A stretch of DNA of 56,978 nucleotides from Bacteroides sp. CAG:770 (GTDB lineage: Bacteria > Bacteroidota > Bacteroidia > Bacteroidales > UBA932): NCBI GenBank assembly GCA_000435075.1, contig FR890652.1, forward strand, positions 12,440 to 69,417, given 5' to 3'. Below, piece after piece: positions 43,012 through 51,147 of the stretch. How positions within the stretch are numbered: the first letter of the stretch is position 1; every line of letters starts with the position of its first letter. The position numbers and the translations under genes were made by a program. The notes beneath the pieces were generated by a model. The model was given only the letters and a program-made list of their open reading frames with translations. It was not told where the DNA came from and made no database searches.

Positions 43012-44463
43012 ATGGAAATTAGAGATAAGATAATGAGCGGTATGGGCCTTGAAGGCGAGCCGTTCCGCGGACTGCATGAGGAGTGCGGCGTGTTCGGCGT
43101 ATGGGGCGTGCAGGATGCGGCCGAGGTAACCTACTACGGCCTCCATTCCCTCCAGCACAGGGGCCAGGAAGGCTGCGGAATAGTTTCTGTCAATGCTGAA
43201 GGACATTTGCGCCGTGTGAAAGGCCTGGGCCTTGTCACCGAGGTGTTCAACAACAGCAATCTTTCTGAACTTCAGGGAGATATGGCTATCGGACATGTCC
43301 GCTATTCTACGAGCGGAGGCGGCGGAATCGAGAATGTTCAGCCGTTCCTGTTCAGACATAATTCAGGGGATTTCGCATTGGCACACAATGGAAACATTGT
43401 GAACTCTGATTTGCTCAGGCGCTATCTGGAGGACAAGGGAAGCCTTTTCCAGTCCACTTCAGACAGTGAAGTCCTGGCGCACCTTATAAAGAAGGATCCG
43501 CATGAGCGCAAGAAACCTCGTATCTATCCTATAATGGAGGCATTGAACATGATTGAAGGCGCTTTCGCCTTTGTCATCATGACTCAGAACAGGATTTATG
43601 CCTGCCGTGACAAATATGGCCTCAGACCATTGTCTCTCGGCAAGCTCGGGGACGGATATGTGGTCAGCAGCGAGACCTGCGCGTTCAGCACCGTCGGCGC
43701 AGAATTCATCAGGGACATTGAACCTGGTGAGATTATTACCATTGACCATCACGGTGTCAGGAGCAGCCGCTATTCCGAGTATCAGCGTCACGCCATGTGC
43801 GCGATGGAATATATTTATTTCTCGCGTCCGGACAGTGATATCGAAAATATGAATGTCCATACTTTCCGCAAGGAATCCGGAAAACTCCTGTTCAAGGAGT
43901 CTCCTATAGAGGCTGACATCGTTGTCGGTGTGCCTGATTCAAGTCTCAGTGCTGCAATGGGTTATGCTGAGGCGAGCGGTCTGCCGTATGAGATGGGACT
44001 CATCAAGAACAAGTATATAGGAAGGACGTTCATCCAGCCGTCACAGGCGATGAGGGACAAGGGCGTGAAGATGAAGCTTTCCCCTGTAAAGAGTATTGTG
44101 TCAGGAAAGAGGGTCGTGCTTATCGATGACTCGATTGTTCGCGGTACCACTTCCAGAAGAATCGTCAGGATGCTCCGTGAGGCCGGTGCAACCGAAGTCC
44201 ATGTGAGGATAGCCAGCCCTATGATCAAGTTCCCTTGCTTCTATGGCGTGGACATCTCCACTTATGATGAACTGCTCTGTGCCAGAAGAACTTTGGATGA
44301 GGCCCGTCAGGCGATAGAAGCGGATACATTGGCCTTCCTTTCCGAGGAGTCCCTCTTCGAGGCCGGAAAGAGGAGTGACCTTTGTCTTTCATGCTTCAAC
44401 GGAAATTATCCTACGGCCCTTTATGCCAGTTTCGATGAGGCTAACAAAGACGGCAAATTTTAG
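43012..44463 (+). CDS. purF: Amidophosphoribosyltransferase
   Basis: The first committed enzyme of purine synthesis; it transfers glutamine nitrogen to PRPP. The 483-residue precursor has a 24-residue propeptide before the class II glutaminase nucleophile Cys25 (LHEECGVFGVWG). YYGLHSLQHRGQEGCGIVS and the PRPP loop VVLIDDSIVRGTTS are present. The C-terminal CLSCFNGNYP pair and other Cys suggest the B. subtilis-type form with a structural [4Fe-4S] cluster. It follows purC by 2 bases. Confidence 0.97.
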   Translation: MEIRDKIMSGMGLEGEPFRGLHEECGVFGVWGVQDAAEVTYYGLHSLQHRGQEGCGIVSVNAEGHLRRVKGLGLVTEVFNNSNLSELQGDMAIGHVRYSTSGGGGIENVQPFLFRHNSGDFALAHNGNIVNSDLLRRYLEDKGSLFQSTSDSEVLAHLIKKDPHERKKPRIYPIMEALNMIEGAFAFVIMTQNRIYACRDKYGLRPLSLGKLGDGYVVSSETCAFSTVGAEFIRDIEPGEIITIDHHGVRSSRYSEYQRHAMCAMEYIYFSRPDSDIENMNVHTFRKESGKLLFKESPIEADIVVGVPDSSLSAAMGYAEASGLPYEMGLIKNKYIGRTFIQPSQAMRDKGVKMKLSPVKSIVSGKRVVLIDDSIVRGTTSRRIVRMLREAGATEVHVRIASPMIKFPCFYGVDISTYDELLCARRTLDEARQAIEADTLAFLSEESLFEAGKRSDLCLSCFNGNYPTALYASFDEANKDGKF

Positions 44464-44492
44464 AAAATATAAAACATAAAATATTTACATCT

Positions 44493-45524
44493 ATGGCAGT
44501 AGATTATGAAAAAGCGGGCGTAAGCCTTGAAGCCGGATACGATGTTGTAAGACGTATCAAGAAACATGTGGCTTCGACATCTCGTCTGGGCGTGATGGGT
44601 AACATTGGTGCATTCGGCGGAATGTTCGACCTTTCGGCTCTGAACATTAAGGAACCGATTCTCGTGAGCGGAACTGACGGTGTCGGAACCAAACTCAAAC
44701 TCGCATTCGCGATGGACAAGCATGACACTATCGGCATTGACGCTGTCGCAATGTGTGTCAATGATGTTCTTGCTCAGGGTGCGGAACCTCTCTTCTTCCT
44801 TGATTATGTGGCAGTAGGAAAGAATATTCCTGCCAAGATCGAGGCTATCGTTTCAGGTGTCGCCGAGGGATGCCGTCAGGCTGGATGTGCGCTTATCGGA
44901 GGTGAGACTGCCGAGATGCCAGGTATGTATAGTGACGGAGAGTATGATATCGCCGGCTATACCACGGGAGTTGTCGAGAAGTCCAGACTCATTGACGGAA
45001 CGAAGGTCAAGGTGGGTGATGTCCTCGTGGGAATCGCTTCTTCCGGTGTCCATTCCAATGGTTTCAGTCTTGTCCGCAAGATTTTCTCTGATGCGGCTCT
45101 CGATCTTCATAAGGTTTATCCTGAATTGGGTGACAAACCTCTCGGAGAGGTAGCATTGACCCCTACCAGAATTTATGTGAAACAGGTTCTGGATGTCATC
45201 AGGAACTGTGACGTCCATGGTGTTGCCCACATCACCGGCGGCGGATTCGATGAGAACATCCCTCGTATTCTTCAGGAGGGACAGGGTATTCATGTGGATG
45301 AGGGAACTTGGGAGATTCTTCCTATTTTCCGTTTCCTGGAGAAGCATGGCAATATCGAGCATCGTGAGATGTTCAATATCTATAACATGGGTGTCGGAAT
45401 GGTGCTTGCCATGGATGAGACTGAGGCCCGGAAAGCTATTGACATTCTCGCATCTCATGGAGACAAGGCTACTGTCATCGGCCGTGTGACCGATACTCCG
45501 GGCGTGGATATCGCTCTGCTGTAA
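44493..45524 (+). CDS. purM: AIR synthetase
   Basis: PurM cyclises FGAM to AIR with ATP. The 343-residue protein begins YEKAGVSLEAGYDVVRRIK and has LVSGTDGVGTKLKLAF, VAMCVNDVLAQGAEPLFFLDY, LIGGETAEMPGMY and HITGGGFDENIPR, all family motifs. It is the last gene before an intrinsic terminator, so the purE-K-L-C-F-M transcript probably ends here in part. Confidence 0.97.
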   Translation: MAVDYEKAGVSLEAGYDVVRRIKKHVASTSRLGVMGNIGAFGGMFDLSALNIKEPILVSGTDGVGTKLKLAFAMDKHDTIGIDAVAMCVNDVLAQGAEPLFFLDYVAVGKNIPAKIEAIVSGVAEGCRQAGCALIGGETAEMPGMYSDGEYDIAGYTTGVVEKSRLIDGTKVKVGDVLVGIASSGVHSNGFSLVRKIFSDAALDLHKVYPELGDKPLGEVALTPTRIYVKQVLDVIRNCDVHGVAHITGGGFDENIPRILQEGQGIHVDEGTWEILPIFRFLEKHGNIEHREMFNIYNMGVGMVLAMDETEARKAIDILASHGDKATVIGRVTDTPGVDIALL

Positions 45525-45533
45525 TTTGGTGTG

Positions 45534-45564
45534 GCGGGTCATATTGTGGCCCGCATGCTTTTTT
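45534..45564 (+). terminator. Terminator between purM and purH
   Basis: GCGGGTC (45534-45540) pairs with GGCCCGC (45548-45554) around a 7-base loop, followed by T6 at 45559-45564. It is 9 bases after the purM stop. Confidence 0.8.
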
Positions 45565-45572
45565 GTGGCGGT

Positions 45573-45639
45573 GTCTCCAAATGGAGACAAACCTCCATTT
45601 GCGCAGATATCAAGCAAGTTAGATAACTTGATAACTTGC
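45573..45639 (+). promoter_or_regulatory. Two pairs of mutually exclusive hairpins before purH
   Basis: GGAG (45583-45586) can pair with upstream CTCC in GTCTCC-AAAT-GGAGAC (45573-45588) or downstream in CAAATGGAG/CTCCATTTG (45578-45601). Next, GCAAGTTA (45614-45621) can pair with either of two TAACTTG copies (45624-45630 or 45632-45639). No TAnnTTTG promoter was found in this 155-base gap. The layout looks like an attenuator or processed leader; function is inferred. Confidence 0.5.
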
Positions 45640-45679
45640 GAAAAATGAATTAGTCGAATAGTTGTAATATAGTATTGAA

Positions 45680-47230
45680 ATGAAAGCTTTAATCAGTGTT
45701 AGTGATAAGACCGGCGTGGTAGAATTCGCCAAAGGTCTGGTTGCTCTTGGATGGGAAATCCTTTCTACGAGCGGCACGATGAAACTCCTGAAAGAGTCAG
45801 GCGTTCCTGTTACAAGTGTTAGTGATGTTACCGGTTTTCCGGAAATCTGTGATGGTCGTGTGAAGACTCTCCATCCGAAAATCCACGGAGCTCTTCTTGC
45901 ACGTCGTGACATTCCTGAGCACATGAAGGAACTGAAGGACAATGGCATTGACACAATCGACCTTGTCTGCGTGAATCTTTATCCTTTCCGCGAGACCATC
46001 GCGAAGCCGGATGTGACAATGGAGGATGCTGTCGAGCATATCGATATCGGAGGTCCGTCAATGTTGCGCAGCGCTGCCAAGAACTGGGAGTCTGTGACCG
46101 TTGTCTGCAATCCTGCTGATTATGAGACCATTCTCTCTGAGATCAAGGCTGACGGAAATACTACCCGTGAGACTCGTCTGAAACTTTCTGCCAAGGCCTA
46201 TACTCATACTGCAGAGTATGATATGGCTATTTCTACATATATGCGTGCACAGGCAGGTCTTCCTGAGAAGTTGTTCCTCGAGTATGACATGAAGCAGGAA
46301 CTTCGCTATGGTGAGAACCCTCATCAGGAGGCTAAGTTCTTTGCAAGTACTGTAAAGGAGCCGTTCTCTCTTGCAACAGCAGAGCAGCTTAATGGCAAAG
46401 AGTTGTCTTACAATAATATCCAGGATGCCAATGCTACTCTGAATATTGCCCGTGAGTTCGATGAGCCGTTCTGCGTGGGCGTCAAGCACATGAACCCTTG
46501 CGGAAGCGCTACAGGAAAGACTATCGCAGAGGCATGGAAGAAGGCTTATGAGGCTGACAAGACCAGTATCTTCGGCGGTATCGTGGCTGCCAACAGGGAG
46601 ATTGACCTTGAGACTGCACAGATGCTCAAGCCTATTTTCCTCGAGATTGTCATGGCACCTTCTTTCGCTCCTGATGCTCTCGAACTTCTCTGCACCAAGA
46701 AGAATCTTCGTGTTCTGAAGGTCGATATGACTAAGGACAATGTTGTCCGCAAGCAGTATGTGAGCATGAATGGCGGTATGCTGGTTCAGGACAGGGATAT
46801 CAATACCAAACCGGTTTCTGCTGACCAGTGTGTTACCGAGGCCAAGCCGACTGCAGGTCAGCTTGAGGATCTCGAGTTCGCATGGAAGATTGTCAAGCAT
46901 GTGAAGTCCAATGCCATCGTGGTTGCCAAGAATGGTATGACTTATGGCGTCGGTGCAGGTCAGATGAACCGTATCGGTTCTGCTGAAATCGCTCTGAAAC
47001 AGGCTCAGAATACATTGAAGGAAGAGGGTAAAGATATTATGACTGAGGGGCTTGTGCTCGCTTCTGATGGCTTCTTCCCATTCAATGACTGCGTGGCTCT
47101 TGCTGCAGAGTATGGTATCAAGGCTATCGTTCAGCCTGGCGGAAGTATCCGTGACGAAGATTCTGTAAAGCTTGCCAACGAGAAGGGTATCACCATGCTC
47201 TTCACCGGTGAGCGTCATTTCAAACATTAG
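45680..47230 (+). CDS. purH: Bifunctional AICAR transformylase/IMP cyclohydrolase
   Basis: PurH performs the last two steps to IMP. The 516-residue protein has the cyclohydrolase start MKALISVSDKTGVVEFAKGL and KTLHPKIHGALLARRD. The transformylase half has GENPHQEA, catalytic VGVKHMNPCGSATG and IKAIVQPGGSIRDEDSV. Length matches the family. It is separated from purM by a terminator and structured spacer, so its expression may be set apart from purE-M. purD follows after 5 bases. Confidence 0.97.
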   Translation: MKALISVSDKTGVVEFAKGLVALGWEILSTSGTMKLLKESGVPVTSVSDVTGFPEICDGRVKTLHPKIHGALLARRDIPEHMKELKDNGIDTIDLVCVNLYPFRETIAKPDVTMEDAVEHIDIGGPSMLRSAAKNWESVTVVCNPADYETILSEIKADGNTTRETRLKLSAKAYTHTAEYDMAISTYMRAQAGLPEKLFLEYDMKQELRYGENPHQEAKFFASTVKEPFSLATAEQLNGKELSYNNIQDANATLNIAREFDEPFCVGVKHMNPCGSATGKTIAEAWKKAYEADKTSIFGGIVAANREIDLETAQMLKPIFLEIVMAPSFAPDALELLCTKKNLRVLKVDMTKDNVVRKQYVSMNGGMLVQDRDINTKPVSADQCVTEAKPTAGQLEDLEFAWKIVKHVKSNAIVVAKNGMTYGVGAGQMNRIGSAEIALKQAQNTLKEEGKDIMTEGLVLASDGFFPFNDCVALAAEYGIKAIVQPGGSIRDEDSVKLANEKGITMLFTGERHFKH

Positions 47231-47235
47231 TAGTT

Positions 47236-48564
47236 ATGACTGATTGCAATATCCCGCACAGGGCCAAGGTCCTGGTTGTCGGAGGTGGCGGAAGAGAGCA
47301 TGCCATCGTGGATGCTCTTTCCCGTTCATCCAGGGTGGAGAAGATTTTTTGTGCTCCGGGCAATGCCGGTATAGCACGTCAGGCCAAGTGTGTTCCGCTC
47401 GAGGATACTCAGGTGGATGAGCTTGCTGAATTCGCTGAGAATGAAGGCATTGACCTTACTGTCGTAGGCCCGGAGGTTTCTCTGGCTGCCGGTATCGTGG
47501 ATGAGTTCGAGTCCCGCGGGCTGAAGATTTTCGGTCCTTCGAAGGCTGCTGCCCGTATCGAGTCCAGCAAGGATTTCGCCAAGTCGCTGATGGCCAAATA
47601 CAATGTCCCTACCGCGGCTTACCGTACTTTTTCTGACTACAATGAGGCTCTTGCTTATGTCAATGCCGGAAAGCTTCCTATTGTGCTGAAGTATGACGGT
47701 CTTGCTGCCGGCAAGGGTGTTGTCGTAGCTGAAACTCTCGAGGAAGCTGATGCTGCATTGAAGGATATGCTTCTGGATGACAAGTTCGGTCACGGCAGGG
47801 TAGTGGTGGAGGAGTTCCTCACCGGTCCTGAGTTTTCTCTCCTTTGTTTTGTCAATGGTTCTGAGGTGGAGCCTATGGTTCTCGCCCAGGATCACAAGAG
47901 GGCTTTTGACAATGACGAGGGCCCGAATACCGGTGGCATGGGTGCCTATACTCCGCTTCCTTTTATCACTGAGCAGGATGAAGTTTATGCACTTGAGCAT
48001 GTCATGAAGCCTATCGCTTCCGGCATGGTTTCAGAGGGAATTCCATTCCGCGGTGTGCTTTATGGCGGCCTTATGAAGACTCCTGACGGAATCAAGGTTA
48101 TCGAGTTCAACTGCCGTTTCGGCGACCCTGAGACCGAGGTTGTCCTTCCTCGTCTGGAGTCGGATATTTTCGAGATTTTCTGGGCTGTTGCCAACAAGAC
48201 TCCTATGCCTCTTACCAAGTGGTCTTCTGATGCTGTTCTCGGTTTCGTTCTTGCGTCCAAGGGTTATCCCGGTTCGTACAAGAAGGGTTTCGAGATCAAG
48301 GGTGTCGATGAGGTCCTCAAGGATCCTTCTGTCCGTGTTTATCACATGGGTACGTCTCTCAAGAAGTTTGAGGGCGAGGGTCATGAGGCTTTCGACAAGG
48401 CAGGTCATTCTCTTGTTACCAATGGCGGTCGTGTCCTGATGGTGCTTGCTTCTGCGCCGTCTCTGCAGGAGGCTCATGACAAGGCACTTGAGGCTGTCGG
48501 GAAGATCGATTGCGAGAATCTGTTTCATAGGACAGATATAGGGCATTGGGCATTTGAGGCGTGA
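47236..48564 (+). CDS. purD: Phosphoribosylamine-glycine ligase
   Basis: PurD is the ATP-grasp enzyme that makes GAR from phosphoribosylamine and glycine. The 442-residue protein begins AKVLVVGGGGREHAIVDAL and has GPSKAAARIESSKDFAKSLM, YDGLAAGKGVVVAETLEEA and LYGGLMKTPDGIKVIEFNCRFGDPETEVVLPRL. The last six codons and stop form one arm and the loop of a long hairpin (48543-48582). purN, purB, purA and the GAR transformylase are not in this window. Confidence 0.97.
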   Translation: MTDCNIPHRAKVLVVGGGGREHAIVDALSRSSRVEKIFCAPGNAGIARQAKCVPLEDTQVDELAEFAENEGIDLTVVGPEVSLAAGIVDEFESRGLKIFGPSKAAARIESSKDFAKSLMAKYNVPTAAYRTFSDYNEALAYVNAGKLPIVLKYDGLAAGKGVVVAETLEEADAALKDMLLDDKFGHGRVVVEEFLTGPEFSLLCFVNGSEVEPMVLAQDHKRAFDNDEGPNTGGMGAYTPLPFITEQDEVYALEHVMKPIASGMVSEGIPFRGVLYGGLMKTPDGIKVIEFNCRFGDPETEVVLPRLESDIFEIFWAVANKTPMPLTKWSSDAVLGFVLASKGYPGSYKKGFEIKGVDEVLKDPSVRVYHMGTSLKKFEGEGHEAFDKAGHSLVTNGGRVLMVLASAPSLQEAHDKALEAVGKIDCENLFHRTDIGHWAFEA

Positions 48565-48582
48565 GCCTCAAATACCCAATGC
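48543..48582 (+). terminator. 18-bp hairpin across the purD stop codon
   Basis: GCATTGGGCATTTGAGGC (48543-48560) pairs with GCCTCAAATACCCAATGC (48565-48582), one mismatch in 18, closed by the tetraloop GTGA (a GNRA type), which contains the TGA stop. There is no T-tract, so it may act as a factor-dependent terminator or RNA-stabilising end. Confidence 0.75.
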
Positions 48583-48706
48583 TCGTAACCCCCTCAATCC
48601 CCCTGGAGGGGGACGATCGGGGCTCCGTGCGCACCAACGCTCGGTGGCCGGCGCTTCGCTGTTCTCCGCCCGGCGTCTGAGGACCCTTCGTAACCCCCTC
48701 AATCCC
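48583..48706. repeat. GC-rich intergenic repeat element bounded by 19-bp direct repeats
   Basis: TCGTAACCCCCTCAATCCC occurs at 48583-48601 and again at 48688-48706. The unit between them is GC-rich and holds small palindromes (TCCCCC/GGGGGA around 48598-48612; GCCGGC/CCGGC around 48650-48674). No protein fits. It looks like a REP- or MITE-like element. Confidence 0.6.
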
Positions 48707-48791
48707 ATTCGTCCTTTTGGGACGTCTGTGGGCGGGACGGTGCCACGGGAGTGATACGGAAAGTAATGGTTATCAGGCTGTTATAAAATTG

Positions 48792-48900
48792 AGTGTGGAT
48801 TTGTGGCTAAAAAATGGCCGTAAATCCACACTGATGCTAGAATGGTGTCTGATTATCAATGCGTTATGGTTTGTGGCGTGGCGCCGTCCGGCAAGACTGC
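48792..48900 (+). repeat. Dispersed hairpin repeat, copy B
   Basis: AGTGTGGATTT (48792-48802) and its exact complement AAATCCACACT (48822-48832) form an 11-bp stem with inner GGC/GCC. The tail from ATGGTGTCTGATTATCAATG (48842-48861) matches copy A at 33640. A frame from this ATG reads into the kinase-like gene, but the kinase homology starts later. Confidence 0.7.
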
Positions 48901-48991
48901 TGGATGCATGTCCCTGCTTAACCGCATTGACGTTTATGAAAAGACAGTTCGGGTGCAACAACTTGCACAACCGATTATAAAACTGAATATT

Positions 48992-49558
48992 ATGATAATA
49001 ACAATTGCCAGACAATGCGGATGCCGTGCACTTAATGTCGGCGAAATACTGGCCAGGCATTACGGCATACCGCTTTACACTAGAAAAAGCCTGATGGCAA
49101 AGGCAAAAGAAATGGGAATCCTTGATGAAATGACAAGTTTTTTCGAGGAAAGACCTGTCGATGAACTCATGTCAGCTATCTCCGAATTCCCATTCGAGAG
49201 GACAGCTGTAAGAGAAAAATTCCGCAGCGCATTCATGAAAATGATTGGAAATGAGGACTGTATAATAATTGGCCGATGCGGAAACTTTATCTTCAGCGAT
49301 AGAGAAGACCTGGTGACCATATTCCTGCACGGCAAACTGTCCGACAGAATTGTCAATGCAGCAGAAGAGGAAAACCTTAGTCTGGCCGAGGCCGAAGACT
49401 TCGTCCACACGACAGACGACTGCAGAGTCACTTATCACAGTTTCTATACCGGACTCAGCTGGGGATACGCCCCGGAATACGACATCTGCATTGACACCTG
49501 CCGACTCGGGACGGAAAAGACAGCTGCAATAATAGAAAATTATATATCCAACTTATGA
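48992..49558 (+). CDS. Cytidylate-kinase-like protein
   Basis: A 188-residue protein of the cytidylate kinase-like group. I chose the ATG at 48992 because MIITIARQCG is the family start; the longer frame from 48842 only translates the repeat. Most members have a glycine-rich loop like GSGGREIG after RQ. Here the loop reads CGCRALNVG, so the P-loop is degenerate and nucleotide binding may be altered. CIIIGRCGNFIF and the DRIVNAAEEENLSLAEAE segment fit the family. Its stop overlaps the lrgA start (ATGA), so it is co-translated with lrgAB. Confidence 0.78.
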   Translation: MIITIARQCGCRALNVGEILARHYGIPLYTRKSLMAKAKEMGILDEMTSFFEERPVDELMSAISEFPFERTAVREKFRSAFMKMIGNEDCIIIGRCGNFIFSDREDLVTIFLHGKLSDRIVNAAEEENLSLAEAEDFVHTTDDCRVTYHSFYTGLSWGYAPEYDICIDTCRLGTEKTAAIIENYISNL

Positions 49559-49908
49559 AATTCGTTATTCAGTTTCTGATAGTCATCGGATTCTCCTTCC
49601 TGGGCGAATTCCTTCACTATATCATCCCGCTGCCGATACCCGCAAGCATCTACGGAATAGCCCTCCTGTTCGCTGCCCTTGAATGCAAACTTTTGAAGGT
49701 CAATGATATCCGAGAGGTCAGTTCATTTCTTATCGCAGTCATGCCAATGATGTTCATCCCCGCAGCAGTGGGATTGATCACATCTTGGGACATTATCAGC
49801 AGCTCACTTTTGAAATACGTAATAGTGACGTTTGTCACCACATTTGTCGTGATGGGTGTTTCAGGTCTTGTTACCCAGACCGTAATTCGTAGAGGTAAAA
49901 GCAAATGA
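49555..49908 (+). CDS. lrgA: CidA/LrgA-family membrane protein
   Basis: A 117-residue protein with four hydrophobic segments. IGFSFLGEFLHYIIPLPIPASIYGIALLF and LIAVMPMMFIPAAVGLI are the LrgA/CidA signature. Family members were first described as holin-like; in some bacteria LrgAB is needed for pyruvate or related organic acid uptake. It overlaps the upstream kinase-like gene and the downstream lrgB gene by 4 bases each, so three proteins are made from one coupled message. Confidence 0.92.
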   Translation: MKFVIQFLIVIGFSFLGEFLHYIIPLPIPASIYGIALLFAALECKLLKVNDIREVSSFLIAVMPMMFIPAAVGLITSWDIISSSLLKYVIVTFVTTFVVMGVSGLVTQTVIRRGKSK

Positions 49909-50597
49909 AAGAATTATTTACAGAATCAGTATTCTTCGGAGTGCTGATAAGTCTTGGCTCATACTTTTTGGGTGTATGGCTAAAAGAGAAAACCAAGTGG
50001 TCACTCATGAACCCGCTTCTGGTATCCATAATAATGGTAATTGCGATACTCCTCTGCACCGGAGTGAGTTACGACTCCTATATGAAAGGCGCCAACTTCA
50101 TCGGATATCTGCTTACACCTGCAACAATCTGTCTTGCAGTGCCTTTATATCAGCAAGTGGAGCTGTTGAAGAAAAACTATAAGGCAGTTTTGGCAGGGAT
50201 ATGCTCGGGAGTGCTGTCCAGCATCCTGTCTGTAATAGCATTGGCCTTCATCCTGCATTTTGACCATGCTTCATACGTCACATTCCTGCCCAAATCCATC
50301 ACGACCGCCATTGGTATAGGCGTGTCAGAAGAACTTGGAGGCTATGTTGCTGTGACAGTGGTGGTTATCATCATAACAGGCGTAATCGGCAATGTGTTTG
50401 CCGAGAAATTCCTGAAACTGATGCATATAGAAGAACCTATAGCAAAGGGTATAGCAATCGGCTCCTCATCTCACGCAATCGGAACAACGAAAGCAATGGA
50501 AATGGGAGCCATAGAAGGTGCGATGAGCAGCCTGTCAATAGTCGTCAGCGGAATATTGACGGTATTCTTCGCATCGTTCTTTGCCGGAGTAATCTAG
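49905..50597 (+). CDS. lrgB: LrgB-family membrane protein
   Basis: A 230-residue inner-membrane protein with about six or seven hydrophobic segments. FLLTPATICLAVPLYQQ-like sequence, TFLPKSITTAIGIGVSEELGG and the AIGSSSHAIGTTKAMEMGAIEGAMSSLS region are diagnostic of LrgB/YohK. It acts with LrgA. The gene ends 28 bases before a bidirectional terminator shared with the Dabb gene. Confidence 0.93.
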   Translation: MKELFTESVFFGVLISLGSYFLGVWLKEKTKWSLMNPLLVSIIMVIAILLCTGVSYDSYMKGANFIGYLLTPATICLAVPLYQQVELLKKNYKAVLAGICSGVLSSILSVIALAFILHFDHASYVTFLPKSITTAIGIGVSEELGGYVAVTVVVIIITGVIGNVFAEKFLKLMHIEEPIAKGIAIGSSSHAIGTTKAMEMGAIEGAMSSLSIVVSGILTVFFASFFAGVI

Positions 50598-50625
50598 TAA
50601 CCTTCAAAAAATAACCTAGCATTCT

Positions 50626-50670
50626 GGTGTCTTTCCTGGCTGGAGCACAGCTCTAGCCAGAAAAGACACC
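50626..50670. terminator. Bidirectional terminator between lrgB and the Dabb gene
   Basis: GGTGTCTTTCCTGGCT (50626-50641) pairs with AGCCAGAAAAGACACC (50655-50670), 15 of 16 positions, loop of 13. It separates convergent genes and starts 3 bases from the Dabb stop. T-rich sequence follows on the minus strand only, 12-15 bases away. Confidence 0.75.
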
Positions 50671-50673
50671 TTG

Positions 50674-50979
50674 CTAAATCGTGAAATCAAGGCAGGACCT
50701 GACGGCAGTGAACGGGCGGACACGGCTGTTGGCAACGGCAACATGAGCCGGATGAACGGCGTATCCCTTGAGAGCCTCCTCAGATTCGAGGGTGCAGTCC
50801 AACATGAGATCGGCATTGGAAGATGCCAGCCTGCCGTCAATCTGAACCTTGATGTCAATGAGACCGGGAACGACTCCTTTAAGTGATTCCAGACCCTCCT
50901 TGATGGAAGTTTTGACGGAAACCTTTTCTTTTTCGGACAATGTGTCTTTCAGTGTCCACAAAATGATATGCTTTACCAT
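50674..50979 (-). CDS. Dabb (stress-responsive A/B barrel) domain protein
   Basis: A 101-residue protein of the dimeric alpha/beta-barrel family. MVKHIILWTLKD at the start, the VPGLIDIKVQIDG centre, DLMLDCTLESEEALKGYAVHPAHV and the VRSCLDFTI end match the Dabb domain. Members include stress-induced plant proteins and a few enzymes, but most bacterial ones have no known function. It is a single gene with its own promoter, divergent from the efflux operon. Confidence 0.9.
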   Translation of the reverse strand: MVKHIILWTLKDTLSEKEKVSVKTSIKEGLESLKGVVPGLIDIKVQIDGRLASSNADLMLDCTLESEEALKGYAVHPAHVAVANSRVRPFTAVRSCLDFTI

Positions 50980-51008
50980 AGTATAAATTATTTACGAACC
51001 AAGTGTCG

Positions 51009-51039
51009 CAAAAATAACAAATACTATGTGTTTTACCAA
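51009..51039 (-). promoter_or_regulatory. Promoter of the Dabb gene
   Basis: On the minus strand TTG (51037-51039), 20 bases, then TATTTTTG (51009-51016). Transcription would begin about 20 bases before the ATG at 50979. Confidence 0.6.
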
Positions 51040-51052
51040 TACTTTTCTTCAG

Positions 51053-51096
51053 CCGTTCCATTGGGGGCAAAGTCGCTTCTGCCACTTGTGGAACGG
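51053..51096. promoter_or_regulatory. 8-bp inverted repeat upstream of the efflux operon
   Basis: CCGTTCCA (51053-51060) and its exact complement TGGAACGG (51089-51096) are 28 bases apart, 52 bases before the efflux ATG. No TAnnTTTG promoter was found for the efflux genes; TCTTTG at 51097-51102 lies just after the repeat. It could be a repressor site. No TetR or MarR gene adjoins. Confidence 0.4.
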
Positions 51097-51147
51097 TCTT
51101 TGATAGAAGGTGAAATCCTAATCTGAGGAGCATTAAACTAATACATT

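Noticed and set aside
46058..47227. 389-residue minus-strand frame opposite purH
   Set aside because: A shadow of the purH coding sequence; no motif or promoter supports it.
48842..48991. N-terminal 50-residue extension of the kinase-like gene
   Set aside because: It translates the dispersed repeat; the family homology starts at the ATG at 48992.
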